A program made the translations under genes and the position numbers. Shown here in pieces: positions 1 to 7,470 of a stretch of DNA of 11,840 bases (position 1 is its first letter; every line of letters starts with the position of its first letter). The notes beneath the pieces were generated by a model. The model saw only the letters and a list, made by a program, of their open reading frames with translations, was not told the origin of the DNA and did no database searches. The stretch comes from JBILXY01 sp044378055. GTDB lineage: Bacteria > Patescibacteriota > JACMRA01. The stretch spans positions 1-11,840 of the forward strand of contig JBILXY010000024.1 of assembly GCA_044378055.1 (NCBI GenBank). Reading direction: 5' to 3'.

Positions 1-118
1 TAGGTTCTGAACTCATAGTATCTCAGTTTAATATTAATAAACCTTGTAATTATGAGCTAAGGTAGTATTTTTGTCACCCTGTTTGTTTCTTTAAGTCACA
101 ATTTTTAAACTTTATTCT

Positions 119-160
119 AAAAAATCTACACCCTTCATGTCTGGAGGGTGGTTTTTATTG
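119..160. terminator. bidirectional Rho-independent terminator
   Basis: CACCCTTC (129-136) pairs with GGAGGGTG (143-150) over 8 bp, including one G-T pair, around a 6-nt loop. On the + strand it is followed by GTTTTTATT. On the - strand the same hairpin is followed by TAGATTTTTTAG, so it can act in both directions. It probably ends a + strand transcript entering from the left and insulates marR. An outer 8-bp inverted repeat, AATCTACA (123-130) with TGTAGATT (171-178), shares two bases with the terminator stem and could compete with it. Confidence 0.7.
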
Positions 161-201
161 TGAAAATTTTTGTAGATTGGGTTAATTTTTGATTCTTCTG
201 T

Positions 202-228
202 TTTGGATCCTGAAACCTTTTTCAGGGT
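202..228. repeat. dispersed palindromic repeat, copy 1
   Basis: A 25-nt segment (202-226) is identical to 8325-8349. It contains the perfect stem CCTGAAA / TTTCAGG around a CCTT loop. Here the stem extends by a T-G pair and an A-T pair (ending ...CAGGGT), where copy 2 has regular pairs (...CAGGAT). The pattern is like the short palindromic intergenic repeats found scattered in many bacterial genomes. A further TTCAGG follows downstream at about 244-249. Confidence 0.75.
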
Positions 229-299
229 GACGGTGTAGCGAGGTTCAGGATTACTGCTTCTAAATTTAAGGATTAGTATAGCGATAGCCTCCACAATAC

Positions 300-329
300 T
301 TGACAGGATAACTATTATCTTTCTAAGAA
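300..329 (+). promoter_or_regulatory. candidate promoter of the marR-RND unit
   Basis: A perfect -35 box TTGACA (300-305) is followed after 18 nt by a weak -10 box TAAGAA (324-329). The predicted transcript start would fall at about 336, on the GTG start codon itself, implying a leaderless or nearly leaderless mRNA. The -35 box is good and the -10 box is poor, so confidence is limited. Confidence 0.4.
307..319. promoter_or_regulatory. candidate MarR operator palindrome
   Basis: GATAACTATTATC is a perfect inverted repeat (GATAA - CTA - TTATC). It lies between the candidate -35 and -10 boxes and 17 nt before the start of the MarR-family gene. MarR dimers typically bind palindromes overlapping their own promoters, so this is the best candidate for autoregulation of the marR-RND unit. 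The motif is short and AT-rich, so a chance palindrome is possible. Confidence 0.4.
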
Positions 330-335
330 TTAACT

Positions 336-794
336 GTGCTAGAAAAAAATGTATCAAATTTTCACAAAGCTGTTTTTTCACAAGAATCAGCTGAATCTTT
401 GTTGCATAAATTAGTTTATTTAATGGGCCAGGAGGCAAACAAGAAATTAATTGAATCTTTTAACTTAAATTTTACCCAGTTCAGAATATTAATGCAGTTA
501 AATTACGATCCAAATTCTAATCAAAAAAGTTTGGCTAGCTGTGTAGGAATGACCGAAGGTGGTTTAAGTAAAGCAATTTTAGATTTAGAAGAAAAGGGAA
601 TAATCGTTTCCAATATTAATCCAAAAAATAGAAGGGAAAGGCATTTAAATTTAACTGAAAAAGGTAAAGTTCTTTTCGACGAAGTGGCTTCTGAATTATC
701 TTTAATGTCTAACAACCTTTTTTCTGCCCTAAATCCAGAAGAATTAACTAATTTTACAACAAGTCTTCAAAAATTGATACAACAATTCAAATAA
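336..794 (+). CDS. MarR-family transcriptional regulator
   Basis: This 152-residue protein has the length and layout of a MarR dimeric winged-helix repressor. An N-terminal dimerisation helix (about 16-43) leads into NFTQFRILMQL (45-55). The helix-turn-helix lies at about 63-90 (QKSLASCVGMTEGGLSKAI), the basic wing at 91-110 (NPKNRRERHLNLTEKG), and C-terminal dimerisation helices at 111-151. The start is GTG at 336, because the first ATG (423) would remove the dimerisation helix; no Shine-Dalgarno sequence is seen. A single cysteine (C69) sits in the HTH. The gene ends 9 nt before the RND transporter, and the two almost certainly share a transcript. MarR proteins commonly repress efflux pumps and release DNA on binding small aromatic compounds. 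The ligand cannot be read from the sequence. Confidence 0.9.
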   Translation: MLEKNVSNFHKAVFSQESAESLLHKLVYLMGQEANKKLIESFNLNFTQFRILMQLNYDPNSNQKSLASCVGMTEGGLSKAILDLEEKGIIVSNINPKNRRERHLNLTEKGKVLFDEVASELSLMSNNLFSALNPEELTNFTTSLQKLIQQFK

Positions 795-803
795 TCCAAA
801 TTT

Positions 804-3800
804 ATGTCATCTCAAAAACCCGACTTAGAAAATACTTCTAATCAACGAAAAGATTTTAATTACTATATTACCAAATTCTTTTTATCCAATAACCGCTTAA
901 CCATTTTATCACTTTTTTTGTTGGTAACAGTTGGGGTTAGTAGCGTTTTCTTGCTTAAAACCACTGGTTTTCCAAGCCCTGAAATTAAAATTGCAGTTGT
1001 AAACACAATATACCCAGGGGCAAGTTCTGAAACTATTGTGAAAGAAATTACTCAGCCTTTGGAAGCTGCTATTAAAGATGTAGACGGGGTCTCCCGATAT
1101 TCATCCAACTCATCCAACTCTGTTTCTACTATTTCAGTTTCAATAAATCAGAACGCCAACAGTGACAGCGTTAAAAACAAAATCGATTCGGCTGTAAAAA
1201 GTGTAAAATTGCCAGAAGGTGTTGAAACTCCAACTTTGTTTTCGCCAGATATTGGTGGCCCTGATTACATTTTTTCAGTAGCTGGAAATGACAAAGCTAA
1301 AATTTATAATGTTTATCAAACTTTGCAAAAAGAGTTTTTGAAGCTTCCCGAAACTGCCAGTGTTACCCCAACAGTTGAATTAGAAAAGCAGATTGTAATT
1401 ACTCTAGATCAAGCAAAATTAGCTAAAAATGGAATAACAGTTAATCAAATTCAACAAAAACTTCAGTCTGCAGGTGAAACTATTCCAGTAATTTCCGGGG
1501 TAAGTTTAGACAATCAAAGTACTTCAATTTTAACTTCAATCAAAGGACAAAACTTGGAATATATTCAGAATTTAGAATTTACACCAGCTCAGCCAAGTGG
1601 TGCACCAGTTTCTGGAATACCATCTCAACCAGTTCCTCTTTCAGCACCAATTTTGCTTAAAGATTTGGGTAATTTTGAAACTAGATATGAATTTGTAAAA
1701 GGCATTAATACAGTATATTCTTTCAACAAAGATAATTCAAGCGTTGTTAAGCCTGCCATAGTTTTCAATATTAAATCGGCAAAAGATGTTGACCAAGGTG
1801 CATATAACAAAAAATTAGAAGAAATTATTAAGAAACAAGATAATATTGTATTTGCAAAGTCTGGCGATGTGGCAGCAAAATATGACTCGAGCAAGGTACT
1901 TGTAGCTGAAAATTTGTCTGTTAGCGAATCAAATAAAGAACAGGTTGATGAAGTAATTGGTGGTTTAATTGGTTCGCCTTTGAAAATTGATGGCCCTGCT
2001 TCTAATTTAGGATGGTTGCTTGGTGGTGTACAATTAGTTATGCTGGTGATGATTGCCTTTGTGTCATGGAGAGCAGCTATAATTGCAGGAATTTCAATTC
2101 CACTAAGTCTAGCTTTCTCTACAATTTACCTTTATTTAATTGGTGAAAACTTAAACACACTGGTGCTATTCTCTCTAGTTTTGGTTATCGGTTTAGTGGT
2201 TGACCCAGCTTTGGTTATGATGGAAGCAGTTCAGCGAAAAATTGACGGAGGTTTAGTTGGTAAAGAAGCAGTTTTAGAAGCAGTAAGAGATGTTGGTCCT
2301 GGGGTTTTCATGGCTAGTTTAACTAACATTATTGTATTCTTACCTTTCGGTGTAATGTCTGGAATTTTAGGAGCAATTTTCGCCTATATTCCATTAACAA
2401 TTGTGCCAGCAACTATTGGTTCATATGTTGTTCCATTAGTTTTCCTAGCTTGGATGGGTGGATTAATTTTGAAACCAGCTAAGAACGCTAAGGGAACTGA
2501 AGAAGAAAATATGTGGCCAATTGCAAGATGGCTTGAAAAGATTAACTTACAAATTTTGAACGGGGCAAGATGGATTAGATTGGTAATAATTTTACTTGGT
2601 CTAATTGTTCCTATCACAATTTCATATTTGTTAGTTTCTTCAGAGCAGATTAAAGTTGTTCAATTTGCCAGCAATGATAACGGCAAACAAATCCAAATTT
2701 CCGGGGCTTTCCTTCCTGTTTCAACCACCGAAGAAAGATCAAAAATTACTGCTGAAATTTTAAGCATTGCCACTGAAAATAAAGATGTGTTGGATACTGC
2801 TCCGTTTGGAAATGGTTTTAGCTATGTTCTAAATTTAAAACCAACAAACCAAAGATCACAGATATCTGTTAAAATTGCCGAAGACATAAACTTGAAGCTT
2901 CAAGAAAAAGTTGGCAATAAGATGTTCGATTTAAAAACTGATGTTATTCAAAATGGCCCAGCAGGTAGTGGTTATCAGGTTTCTGTAGCTGTTAAAACTG
3001 ATGATTTAGATAAATTAAAAACTTCTTCTTTGGAAGTAGCTAGAATAATAAATCAAAGTTGTAAGTTAAAGGATAACTCTATAGTTATTGATGAAAAATG
3101 CCAAGATGGAGAAAAAATTATTACTAAAGTTGATGATGGTTATACCAACAAAAACAATAGGGTGATTGATATTGTGTTGAATCAGAAAGTGTTATCAGAC
3201 AATGCTCTAATTCTACCTAATGCACCTGCCACAATTCTGGTGAACAACGCTGTAAAAAGTCAGTTCCAAATTGGTGATGGAAAAGAAGTTACTAAAATTA
3301 GAGTAGATGGAAAAGATTTGGGTGTTTATTTGGATAAAATACAATCCGATCCAATTAGCCTTGAGGCTTTAAAGGAATCTAATATTGCTGGTTTAAATGG
3401 TAAATCTAATAAATTATCAGATATTTCAACTGTAACTGAAAGTTTCCCTAAAACCTCAATTCAACGCTCTAGAGGACAAACCCTAAACATTGTTCAAGCC
3501 AGATTAAATTCAAAAAATGCTGATAATCAAAGGGTTTCTGCCCAGATTGTTACTGCAGTAAAGAATTACTTCGCCGAAAATGATTACAAAAAAACTACTG
3601 ACTTAGGTTTAGAAAAGGACACAATTACAGAGTTTAGCGATGGAAGTACTGCGGAATTCGCCAAGTCTTTCCAGGAATTGTTGGTTGCCTTGGTACTCGC
3701 AATTTTCGTAAGTTATCTTGTTTTAGCTTTGTTCTTCAAATCACTCTCGCAGCCTTTGGCAATTATCTATACAATACCGCTTACATTACTTGGTGTTTTC

Positions 3801-4283
3801 CCTGGTCTTGCTTACTTCGCTTCCGGTCAGATTGGTTTCCTAGAAATTATCGGTATAATTATTCTGGTTGGTATCGTGGAAAATGTAGCAATCTTCTTAA
3901 TTGATGCGGCTAACACAAAAATTAGAGAAGAAGGTTGGAATGATAAGGAAGCTATTGCATTCGCTTCAGGTTTAAGGTTTAGACCGGTTATTTTAACCAA
4001 ACTTACTGCTCTTGCCTCGTTAGCTCCGCTTGCTATATTCTCGGTTTTCTATCGTTCAATTGCTGTTACCATTATCTTCGGAATTCTAGCTTCTGGTTTT
4101 ATTTCATTAATTACAACCCCAATTCTATTCGTATTCTTCAGATGGATGAGCAAACAGTTTATGAAGGCTAAATGGTACAATAAAGTATTATTCTTAACAG
4201 TAATTCTTGCTCCAATTTACCTTATTGTATGGGGAATTAAAGACAAGCCTGTGTTACAAGACTCGCCACATGTTCATGTGTAA
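804..4283 (+). CDS. RND-superfamily efflux transporter permease
   Basis: The 1159-residue product has the RND duplicated layout: TM1 at 31-51, a periplasmic-type porter loop (52-402), TM2-TM7 between 403 and 612, a second porter loop (613-957), and TM8-TM12 between 958 and 1113. The N-terminal loop carries the family pattern PGASSETIVKEITQPLEAAI and later VEL..QIVITLD. A Pro-rich insert lies near 258-283. TM4 reads IGLVVDPALVMME, so D467 matches the conserved first Asp and P468 replaces the second. TM10 reads GIVENVAIFLID, with E1026 and N1027 near the usual Lys/Asn. An extra hydrophobic segment at 1127-1145 suggests a thirteenth TM before a short His-containing tail. No membrane-fusion or TolC-like gene is adjacent. 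It is probably a proton-coupled exporter of lipophilic or toxic compounds, controlled by the upstream MarR protein. Substrate is unknown. Start ATG 804 lacks a Shine-Dalgarno sequence. Confidence 0.9.
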   Translation: MSSQKPDLENTSNQRKDFNYYITKFFLSNNRLTILSLFLLVTVGVSSVFLLKTTGFPSPEIKIAVVNTIYPGASSETIVKEITQPLEAAIKDVDGVSRYSSNSSNSVSTISVSINQNANSDSVKNKIDSAVKSVKLPEGVETPTLFSPDIGGPDYIFSVAGNDKAKIYNVYQTLQKEFLKLPETASVTPTVELEKQIVITLDQAKLAKNGITVNQIQQKLQSAGETIPVISGVSLDNQSTSILTSIKGQNLEYIQNLEFTPAQPSGAPVSGIPSQPVPLSAPILLKDLGNFETRYEFVKGINTVYSFNKDNSSVVKPAIVFNIKSAKDVDQGAYNKKLEEIIKKQDNIVFAKSGDVAAKYDSSKVLVAENLSVSESNKEQVDEVIGGLIGSPLKIDGPASNLGWLLGGVQLVMLVMIAFVSWRAAIIAGISIPLSLAFSTIYLYLIGENLNTLVLFSLVLVIGLVVDPALVMMEAVQRKIDGGLVGKEAVLEAVRDVGPGVFMASLTNIIVFLPFGVMSGILGAIFAYIPLTIVPATIGSYVVPLVFLAWMGGLILKPAKNAKGTEEENMWPIARWLEKINLQILNGARWIRLVIILLGLIVPITISYLLVSSEQIKVVQFASNDNGKQIQISGAFLPVSTTEERSKITAEILSIATENKDVLDTAPFGNGFSYVLNLKPTNQRSQISVKIAEDINLKLQEKVGNKMFDLKTDVIQNGPAGSGYQVSVAVKTDDLDKLKTSSLEVARIINQSCKLKDNSIVIDEKCQDGEKIITKVDDGYTNKNNRVIDIVLNQKVLSDNALILPNAPATILVNNAVKSQFQIGDGKEVTKIRVDGKDLGVYLDKIQSDPISLEALKESNIAGLNGKSNKLSDISTVTESFPKTSIQRSRGQTLNIVQARLNSKNADNQRVSAQIVTAVKNYFAENDYKKTTDLGLEKDTITEFSDGSTAEFAKSFQELLVALVLAIFVSYLVLALFFKSLSQPLAIIYTIPLTLLGVFPGLAYFASGQIGFLEIIGIIILVGIVENVAIFLIDAANTKIREEGWNDKEAIAFASGLRFRPVILTKLTALASLAPLAIFSVFYRSIAVTIIFGILASGFISLITTPILFVFFRWMSKQFMKAKWYNKVLFLTVILAPIYLIVWGIKDKPVLQDSPHVHV

Positions 4284-4294
4284 ACAATAAAAAT

Positions 4295-4326
4295 CTAAAA
4301 CAAAAATCCCCAGTGTAGTGCTGGGG
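4295..4326 (-). terminator. Rho-independent terminator after the membrane regulator gene
   Basis: CCCCAG (4308-4313) pairs with CTGGGG (4321-4326) around a 7-nt loop. Read on the - strand, the hairpin is followed by ATTTTTGTTTTAG, a good U-tract, so it ends the sigma / membrane regulator transcript. On the + strand the following bases are A-rich rather than T-rich, so it is at best a weak terminator for the convergent RND gene. Confidence 0.7.
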
Positions 4327-4377
4327 AAAATTGTTGGATTAATTAAGTTATTTTTTGCGATAATCAAAGGACGATAT

Positions 4378-5907
4378 TTATTTAAAACTACTTTGGGAAA
4401 TAATTTGGTCTATTTCTTTTACAAAAGGATCGTTTTCATTTATATTTCCTAATTGTGATACATTAAATCTAATTAGACCATCCTCGGGGGCATAAGTATA
4501 ACCTTTTATATTTGAAGCTTTAATATTAGACTTTAATTGAAAACTAACTACATTTAGATTTCCATAGAAAACTTTATTGTTTAAATCTTCCCACCCATCT
4601 TTACAATTGGTTTCAATCGTAAGCTTCTCAACATTATTTGATAATTTATCAATTTTTAAAGTCCCCTCTTCGATAAGTTTTTCTTGGGTTGTGCCTGGCT
4701 GGCAGTTTTTTGCATCGGGAACAAATATTGGCTCACCTCCAAAGGGCAAAACAGGACTCATTACAAATGATAAAGTTCTGCTATTTTTACTTAAAGTAAT
4801 TCTTCTATTTAATAAATTTTCAAAAGCTGGTTCTGTGCTAGTCTCAAACTTCCAGTCTTCTGGGTAAACCAATTTAAAATCCGGGAAGTATGGGTTGGTG
4901 TAGCTTAGAAGCTTTTTGGTTGGAGCTGGGGTGGTACTTTGTGCCTGCAATTTAGGATTTGATAGAGAATTAAACTGAAATGCTGTTTTAGTAATATATT
5001 TTGCTGCAAATTCAGGATATGTATCATCTTTAAACTGCACAAAGCTAGAAATAATGAAAGTTTTGTCTAAACCAGTGAAATAATAACTTACCAAGTTAGA
5101 TTCTGCTGTTGGCTTAATAATCTTCTTTGTATTACTAATTTTGTCACATGAAGCTGCAATAAAACCCAGTTGGTTACATAATTCTTGTTTTGAAATATCA
5201 ATAACAGTGGGCCTTCCTAGTCCATTTGGATCACCTGTTAAAGCATTGCTATTTTCTTTTTCATATTGCTCTAAGGTTAATATTTTATCTTCACAGCTTA
5301 TAAAATAAGAGTGTGTTGGTCCGCTGCCGAACTCAAAGTTATATTCAATGACAACACCATTATCGGTTTTGTTAATCGAGTTATTTTTACTCTTCATGCC
5401 TTGATTAACAGATTCCTTTGGAAATTTCATTTGTAAATCACAGGAATCTACTAATATCACATCATTTTCATTATCCCATTTAAGAGGTGCCTCCATATTT
5501 TTACTATCTACTTCAGTCTTAATCTCTCCCTCTTTATTCATGTTTAAGGGCTTTTCCTCTTCCTTAGTTGGCTGAGGTTTTGGTTCTGGCTTCTTGGTTA
5601 AACCTGTAAGGTTGCTTGGTTTTAAATCTTCTGGGGCAAATAATTGGGCTGCAGCTACAGAAACTGTGCTTAGGGCAAGTAACATTATTAAAGTTGCAGT
5701 AATGGAATGTTTGGTGATTGTATTTACAAAATTTTTGTAAGATTCTTGAAAGGACATAATTTGGTTGTTTTGGTGGTTGGTGGATTGTTTTAGGTGGGTT
5801 TTAAATTGTTGTAGTTGTCGTAATTTTGAATTGGAATAGAAGGCATCTTGATTAAACCAAGTACTTAGGTTTTCTTCGTGATCAAAAGGGTTTTGAATTT
5901 GGTTCAT
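4378..5907 (-). CDS. single-pass membrane protein, likely anti-sigma-like regulator or sensor
   Basis: I do not recognise a named family with certainty. The 509 residues comprise a Gln/Asn/His-rich, probably cytoplasmic tail (1-67), one hydrophobic segment (68-90), a Pro/Lys/Glu linker (about 91-135) and a large outer region with six cysteines (C156, C205, C244, C254, C402, C435). The outer region may be two similar domains, about 150-315 and 335-507. The second opens with FPDFKLVYPEDWKFETS, which recalls PsbP/LpqN-like folds. The gene starts 10 nt after the ECF-like sigma gene on the same strand, the usual place of a membrane anti-sigma factor. However, the tail has no cysteine and no zinc anti-sigma (HxxxCxxC) motif. 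Start ATG 5907; an internal ATG at residue 51 is a less likely alternative. It may hold the sigma factor at the membrane until an outside signal arrives, or it may be the main target of the sigma factor. Confidence 0.6.
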   Translation of the reverse strand: MNQIQNPFDHEENLSTWFNQDAFYSNSKLRQLQQFKTHLKQSTNHQNNQIMSFQESYKNFVNTITKHSITATLIMLLALSTVSVAAAQLFAPEDLKPSNLTGLTKKPEPKPQPTKEEEKPLNMNKEGEIKTEVDSKNMEAPLKWDNENDVILVDSCDLQMKFPKESVNQGMKSKNNSINKTDNGVVIEYNFEFGSGPTHSYFISCEDKILTLEQYEKENSNALTGDPNGLGRPTVIDISKQELCNQLGFIAASCDKISNTKKIIKPTAESNLVSYYFTGLDKTFIISSFVQFKDDTYPEFAAKYITKTAFQFNSLSNPKLQAQSTTPAPTKKLLSYTNPYFPDFKLVYPEDWKFETSTEPAFENLLNRRITLSKNSRTLSFVMSPVLPFGGEPIFVPDAKNCQPGTTQEKLIEEGTLKIDKLSNNVEKLTIETNCKDGWEDLNNKVFYGNLNVVSFQLKSNIKASNIKGYTYAPEDGLIRFNVSQLGNINENDPFVKEIDQIISQSSFK

Positions 5908-5917
5908 ATAAATTAAA

Positions 5918-6439
5918 TTAACTTTGCCAAACTGCTTTGCATTTATCTTTTAATTTGCTAACCGATCTACTTAATCTTTTTCTAACATTATCTGCTGATA
6001 AGCTAAGTATTTCGGCAACTTCAGGCGATTTTCTATCTTCAATTAAGCTTAAATTCACAATGTTGTAATCAACACCGTTTAAATTTTGTTTAATACAAAG
6101 AAGTAAATTTTCAATTCTATGGTTGTAAAAAGAAGATTTTTGAAGTTCGGCTTTTTCATCAATAATTTCAAAGTTATCGTCTAAACCAACAAAAATAGTT
6201 TGTTTATTTCTAGTGTTAATAAAAGTAATTAACTGGTTGTGGGCTATCTTCCACAAATAGGCATTCTTGTTTAAAATTCTAGAGCTTTTTTCTTCATCTA
6301 AAATAATGTCTAAAAATTGAAATAAAACTAAACCAGTTAAATCTTCAACATCTAGTCTGTTATCTAGCCTTCGGAAAAAGTAGCCATAAACTTTTGGGTA
6401 GTAAAATTCCCATTCGGAATTAATATTTGTGTAAGACAT
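5918..6439 (-). CDS. ECF-like RNA polymerase sigma factor (sigma-70 family)
   Basis: The 173-residue protein has only sigma regions 2 and 4, like extracytoplasmic-function sigma factors. Region 2 spans about 8-80 (EFYYPKVYGYFFRRLDNR, VEDLTGLVLFQFLDII, then NAYLWKIAHNQLITFINTR, typical of the core-binding and -10 recognition helices). Region 4 spans about 107-168, with the helix-turn-helix at 136-165 (KSPEVAEILSLSADNVRKRL). The linker is short. I chose ATG at 6439. A TTG at 6460 would add seven residues (MNTCKFF) and lies exactly at the predicted transcript start, so it would require a leaderless TTG start. The membrane regulator follows after 10 nt. The sigma gene's own promoter looks like a housekeeping one rather than an ECF type, so autoregulation is not evident. 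Its target promoters are unknown. Confidence 0.85.
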   Translation of the reverse strand: MSYTNINSEWEFYYPKVYGYFFRRLDNRLDVEDLTGLVLFQFLDIILDEEKSSRILNKNAYLWKIAHNQLITFINTRNKQTIFVGLDDNFEIIDEKAELQKSSFYNHRIENLLLCIKQNLNGVDYNIVNLSLIEDRKSPEVAEILSLSADNVRKRLSRSVSKLKDKCKAVWQS

Positions 6440-6466
6440 GAAAAACTTGCAAGTATTCAATTAGAT

Positions 6467-6495
6467 AGTATAACAAATTAATCAAAGTGTGACAT
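6467..6495 (-). promoter_or_regulatory. sigma-A type promoter of the sigma factor gene
   Basis: Read on the - strand, ATGTCA (6495-6490, 4 of 6 matches to TTGACA) and TATACT (6472-6467, 5 of 6 matches to TATAAT) are separated by exactly 17 nt. Transcription would start near 6460, giving a leader of about 21 nt to the ATG at 6439. This is the best-matched -10 box and spacing in the window. Confidence 0.6.
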
Positions 6496-6603
6496 TTTGT
6501 TACTTAAAATAATTTAATGCATTATACATCAGAAAATATAGTTTAGCAAATTACTTGAAATTCTATAGACAATATTTAAAAAATGTGGAATTTTTGATTT
6601 ATT

Positions 6604-7464
6604 ATGGCTACAACCACATTCACACCATCTGTTAACAATTTTTTCAGAATTGGTTTTCGCAACACTACCGCTATTGTTTTGATAGTTTTAGCAGCAATCT
6701 TCCTATTCGATTCGATTAGGGTGAATTCACCAACCACAGTTTCAGTTGTTACAACTTTAGGAAAAATTTCGAGCGTTCAAAAATCTGGGTTATATTTTAA
6801 GTTCCCAATAATTTCAAGAACAGTTGCCTACGATACCACAGTGCGTTCAATAGAATGTATCGATAATGTTGGTAAAAATAATTGCACATCCCTGGATGGA
6901 GGAACAAAAGATTTACAGTCTGTTAAAGTTGCAGTTCAAGTAAGTTACAGAATTGATGAAACCAAAATTGAAGAACTTTATAGGTTAGTTCAAGACCAAA
7001 GCACTTTCGATAATGTAATTGTTCCTTCAACTATTCAAGAAGCCTTAAAAGTTTCTGCTGCTAAATATACAGGCGAAGAATTGGTTACTAAAAGACAGTT
7101 GGTAAAGCAAGATATAGAAACTGAACTTCAAACAAGACTTGATCAATTCTATTTGAAAGTGGTTGCAGTTAATATTGTAAACTTTGAATTTAGCCAATCT
7201 TTTCAGAACGAAATAGACAAAAAAGTAGCTACACAACAACAAGTTTTACAGAAAGAGCAAGAATTAAAACGGGTTGAAGCCGAAGCTAAAATTAAAATCA
7301 CAACAGCAACCGCCGATGCCGAAGCTACTAGAATTCAAGGTTCTGCCTTAAAAGAAAACCCACAAATTTTAGAATTAGAAAAAATTAAAAAGTGGGACGG
7401 AAAACTTCCTTCTGTAGTTAGTAGTGCTGATCAAATTATCTCTCTTCCAAGTCAGCAAAAATAA
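6604..7464 (+). CDS. SPFH-domain (prohibitin/stomatin/HflC-like) membrane protein
   Basis: The 286-residue protein has a short N-terminus, one membrane segment (about 21-37), an SPFH domain (about 38-200, with KSGLYFKFPII and then DLQSVKVAVQVSYRID), and a long Glu/Lys/Ala-rich coiled coil (about 200-250, ELKRVEAEAKIKITTATADA). It ends in a tail with IKKWDGKLPSVVSS, a signature of prohibitin-like proteins. Such proteins form large ring assemblies at the membrane and influence membrane proteases and microdomain order. The gene is divergent from the sigma factor across 164 nt and ends 6 nt before murI, so it is probably co-transcribed with a peptidoglycan precursor gene. Two cysteines (C85, C94) lie in the SPFH part. 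Start ATG 6604; no Shine-Dalgarno sequence and no convincing promoter in the AT-rich upstream gap. Confidence 0.88.
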   Translation: MATTTFTPSVNNFFRIGFRNTTAIVLIVLAAIFLFDSIRVNSPTTVSVVTTLGKISSVQKSGLYFKFPIISRTVAYDTTVRSIECIDNVGKNNCTSLDGGTKDLQSVKVAVQVSYRIDETKIEELYRLVQDQSTFDNVIVPSTIQEALKVSAAKYTGEELVTKRQLVKQDIETELQTRLDQFYLKVVAVNIVNFEFSQSFQNEIDKKVATQQQVLQKEQELKRVEAEAKIKITTATADAEATRIQGSALKENPQILELEKIKKWDGKLPSVVSSADQIISLPSQQK

Positions 7465-7470
7465 ACCAAT

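Larger units (their letters stand above)
1..335. other. gene-free leader before the marR unit
   Basis: I find no credible gene in these 335 nt. All three + frames contain early stops. A minus-strand open frame of about 108 codons (112-438) overlaps the marR start, has no recognisable motif and looks accidental. The stretch contains a bidirectional terminator hairpin near 129-150, a copy of a palindromic repeat at 202-228, and a promoter and operator candidate at 300-329. The first ~110 nt may be the 3' untranslated end of a gene lying to the left; I recognise no tRNA or rRNA in it. Confidence 0.6.

Noticed and set aside
1..111. Possible end of an rRNA or tRNA gene
   Set aside because: I could not fit a cloverleaf or any recognisable rRNA segment to it.
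112..438. 108-codon open frame on the - strand upstream of and overlapping marR
   Set aside because: It covers a terminator, a repeat and the marR start; its translation has no recognisable motif and its start lies inside marR.
4264..4277. CACATG-TT-CATGTG palindrome at the end of the RND gene
   Set aside because: A 2-nt loop cannot form a stable hairpin and it encodes the His/Val tail; a real terminator hairpin lies further on.
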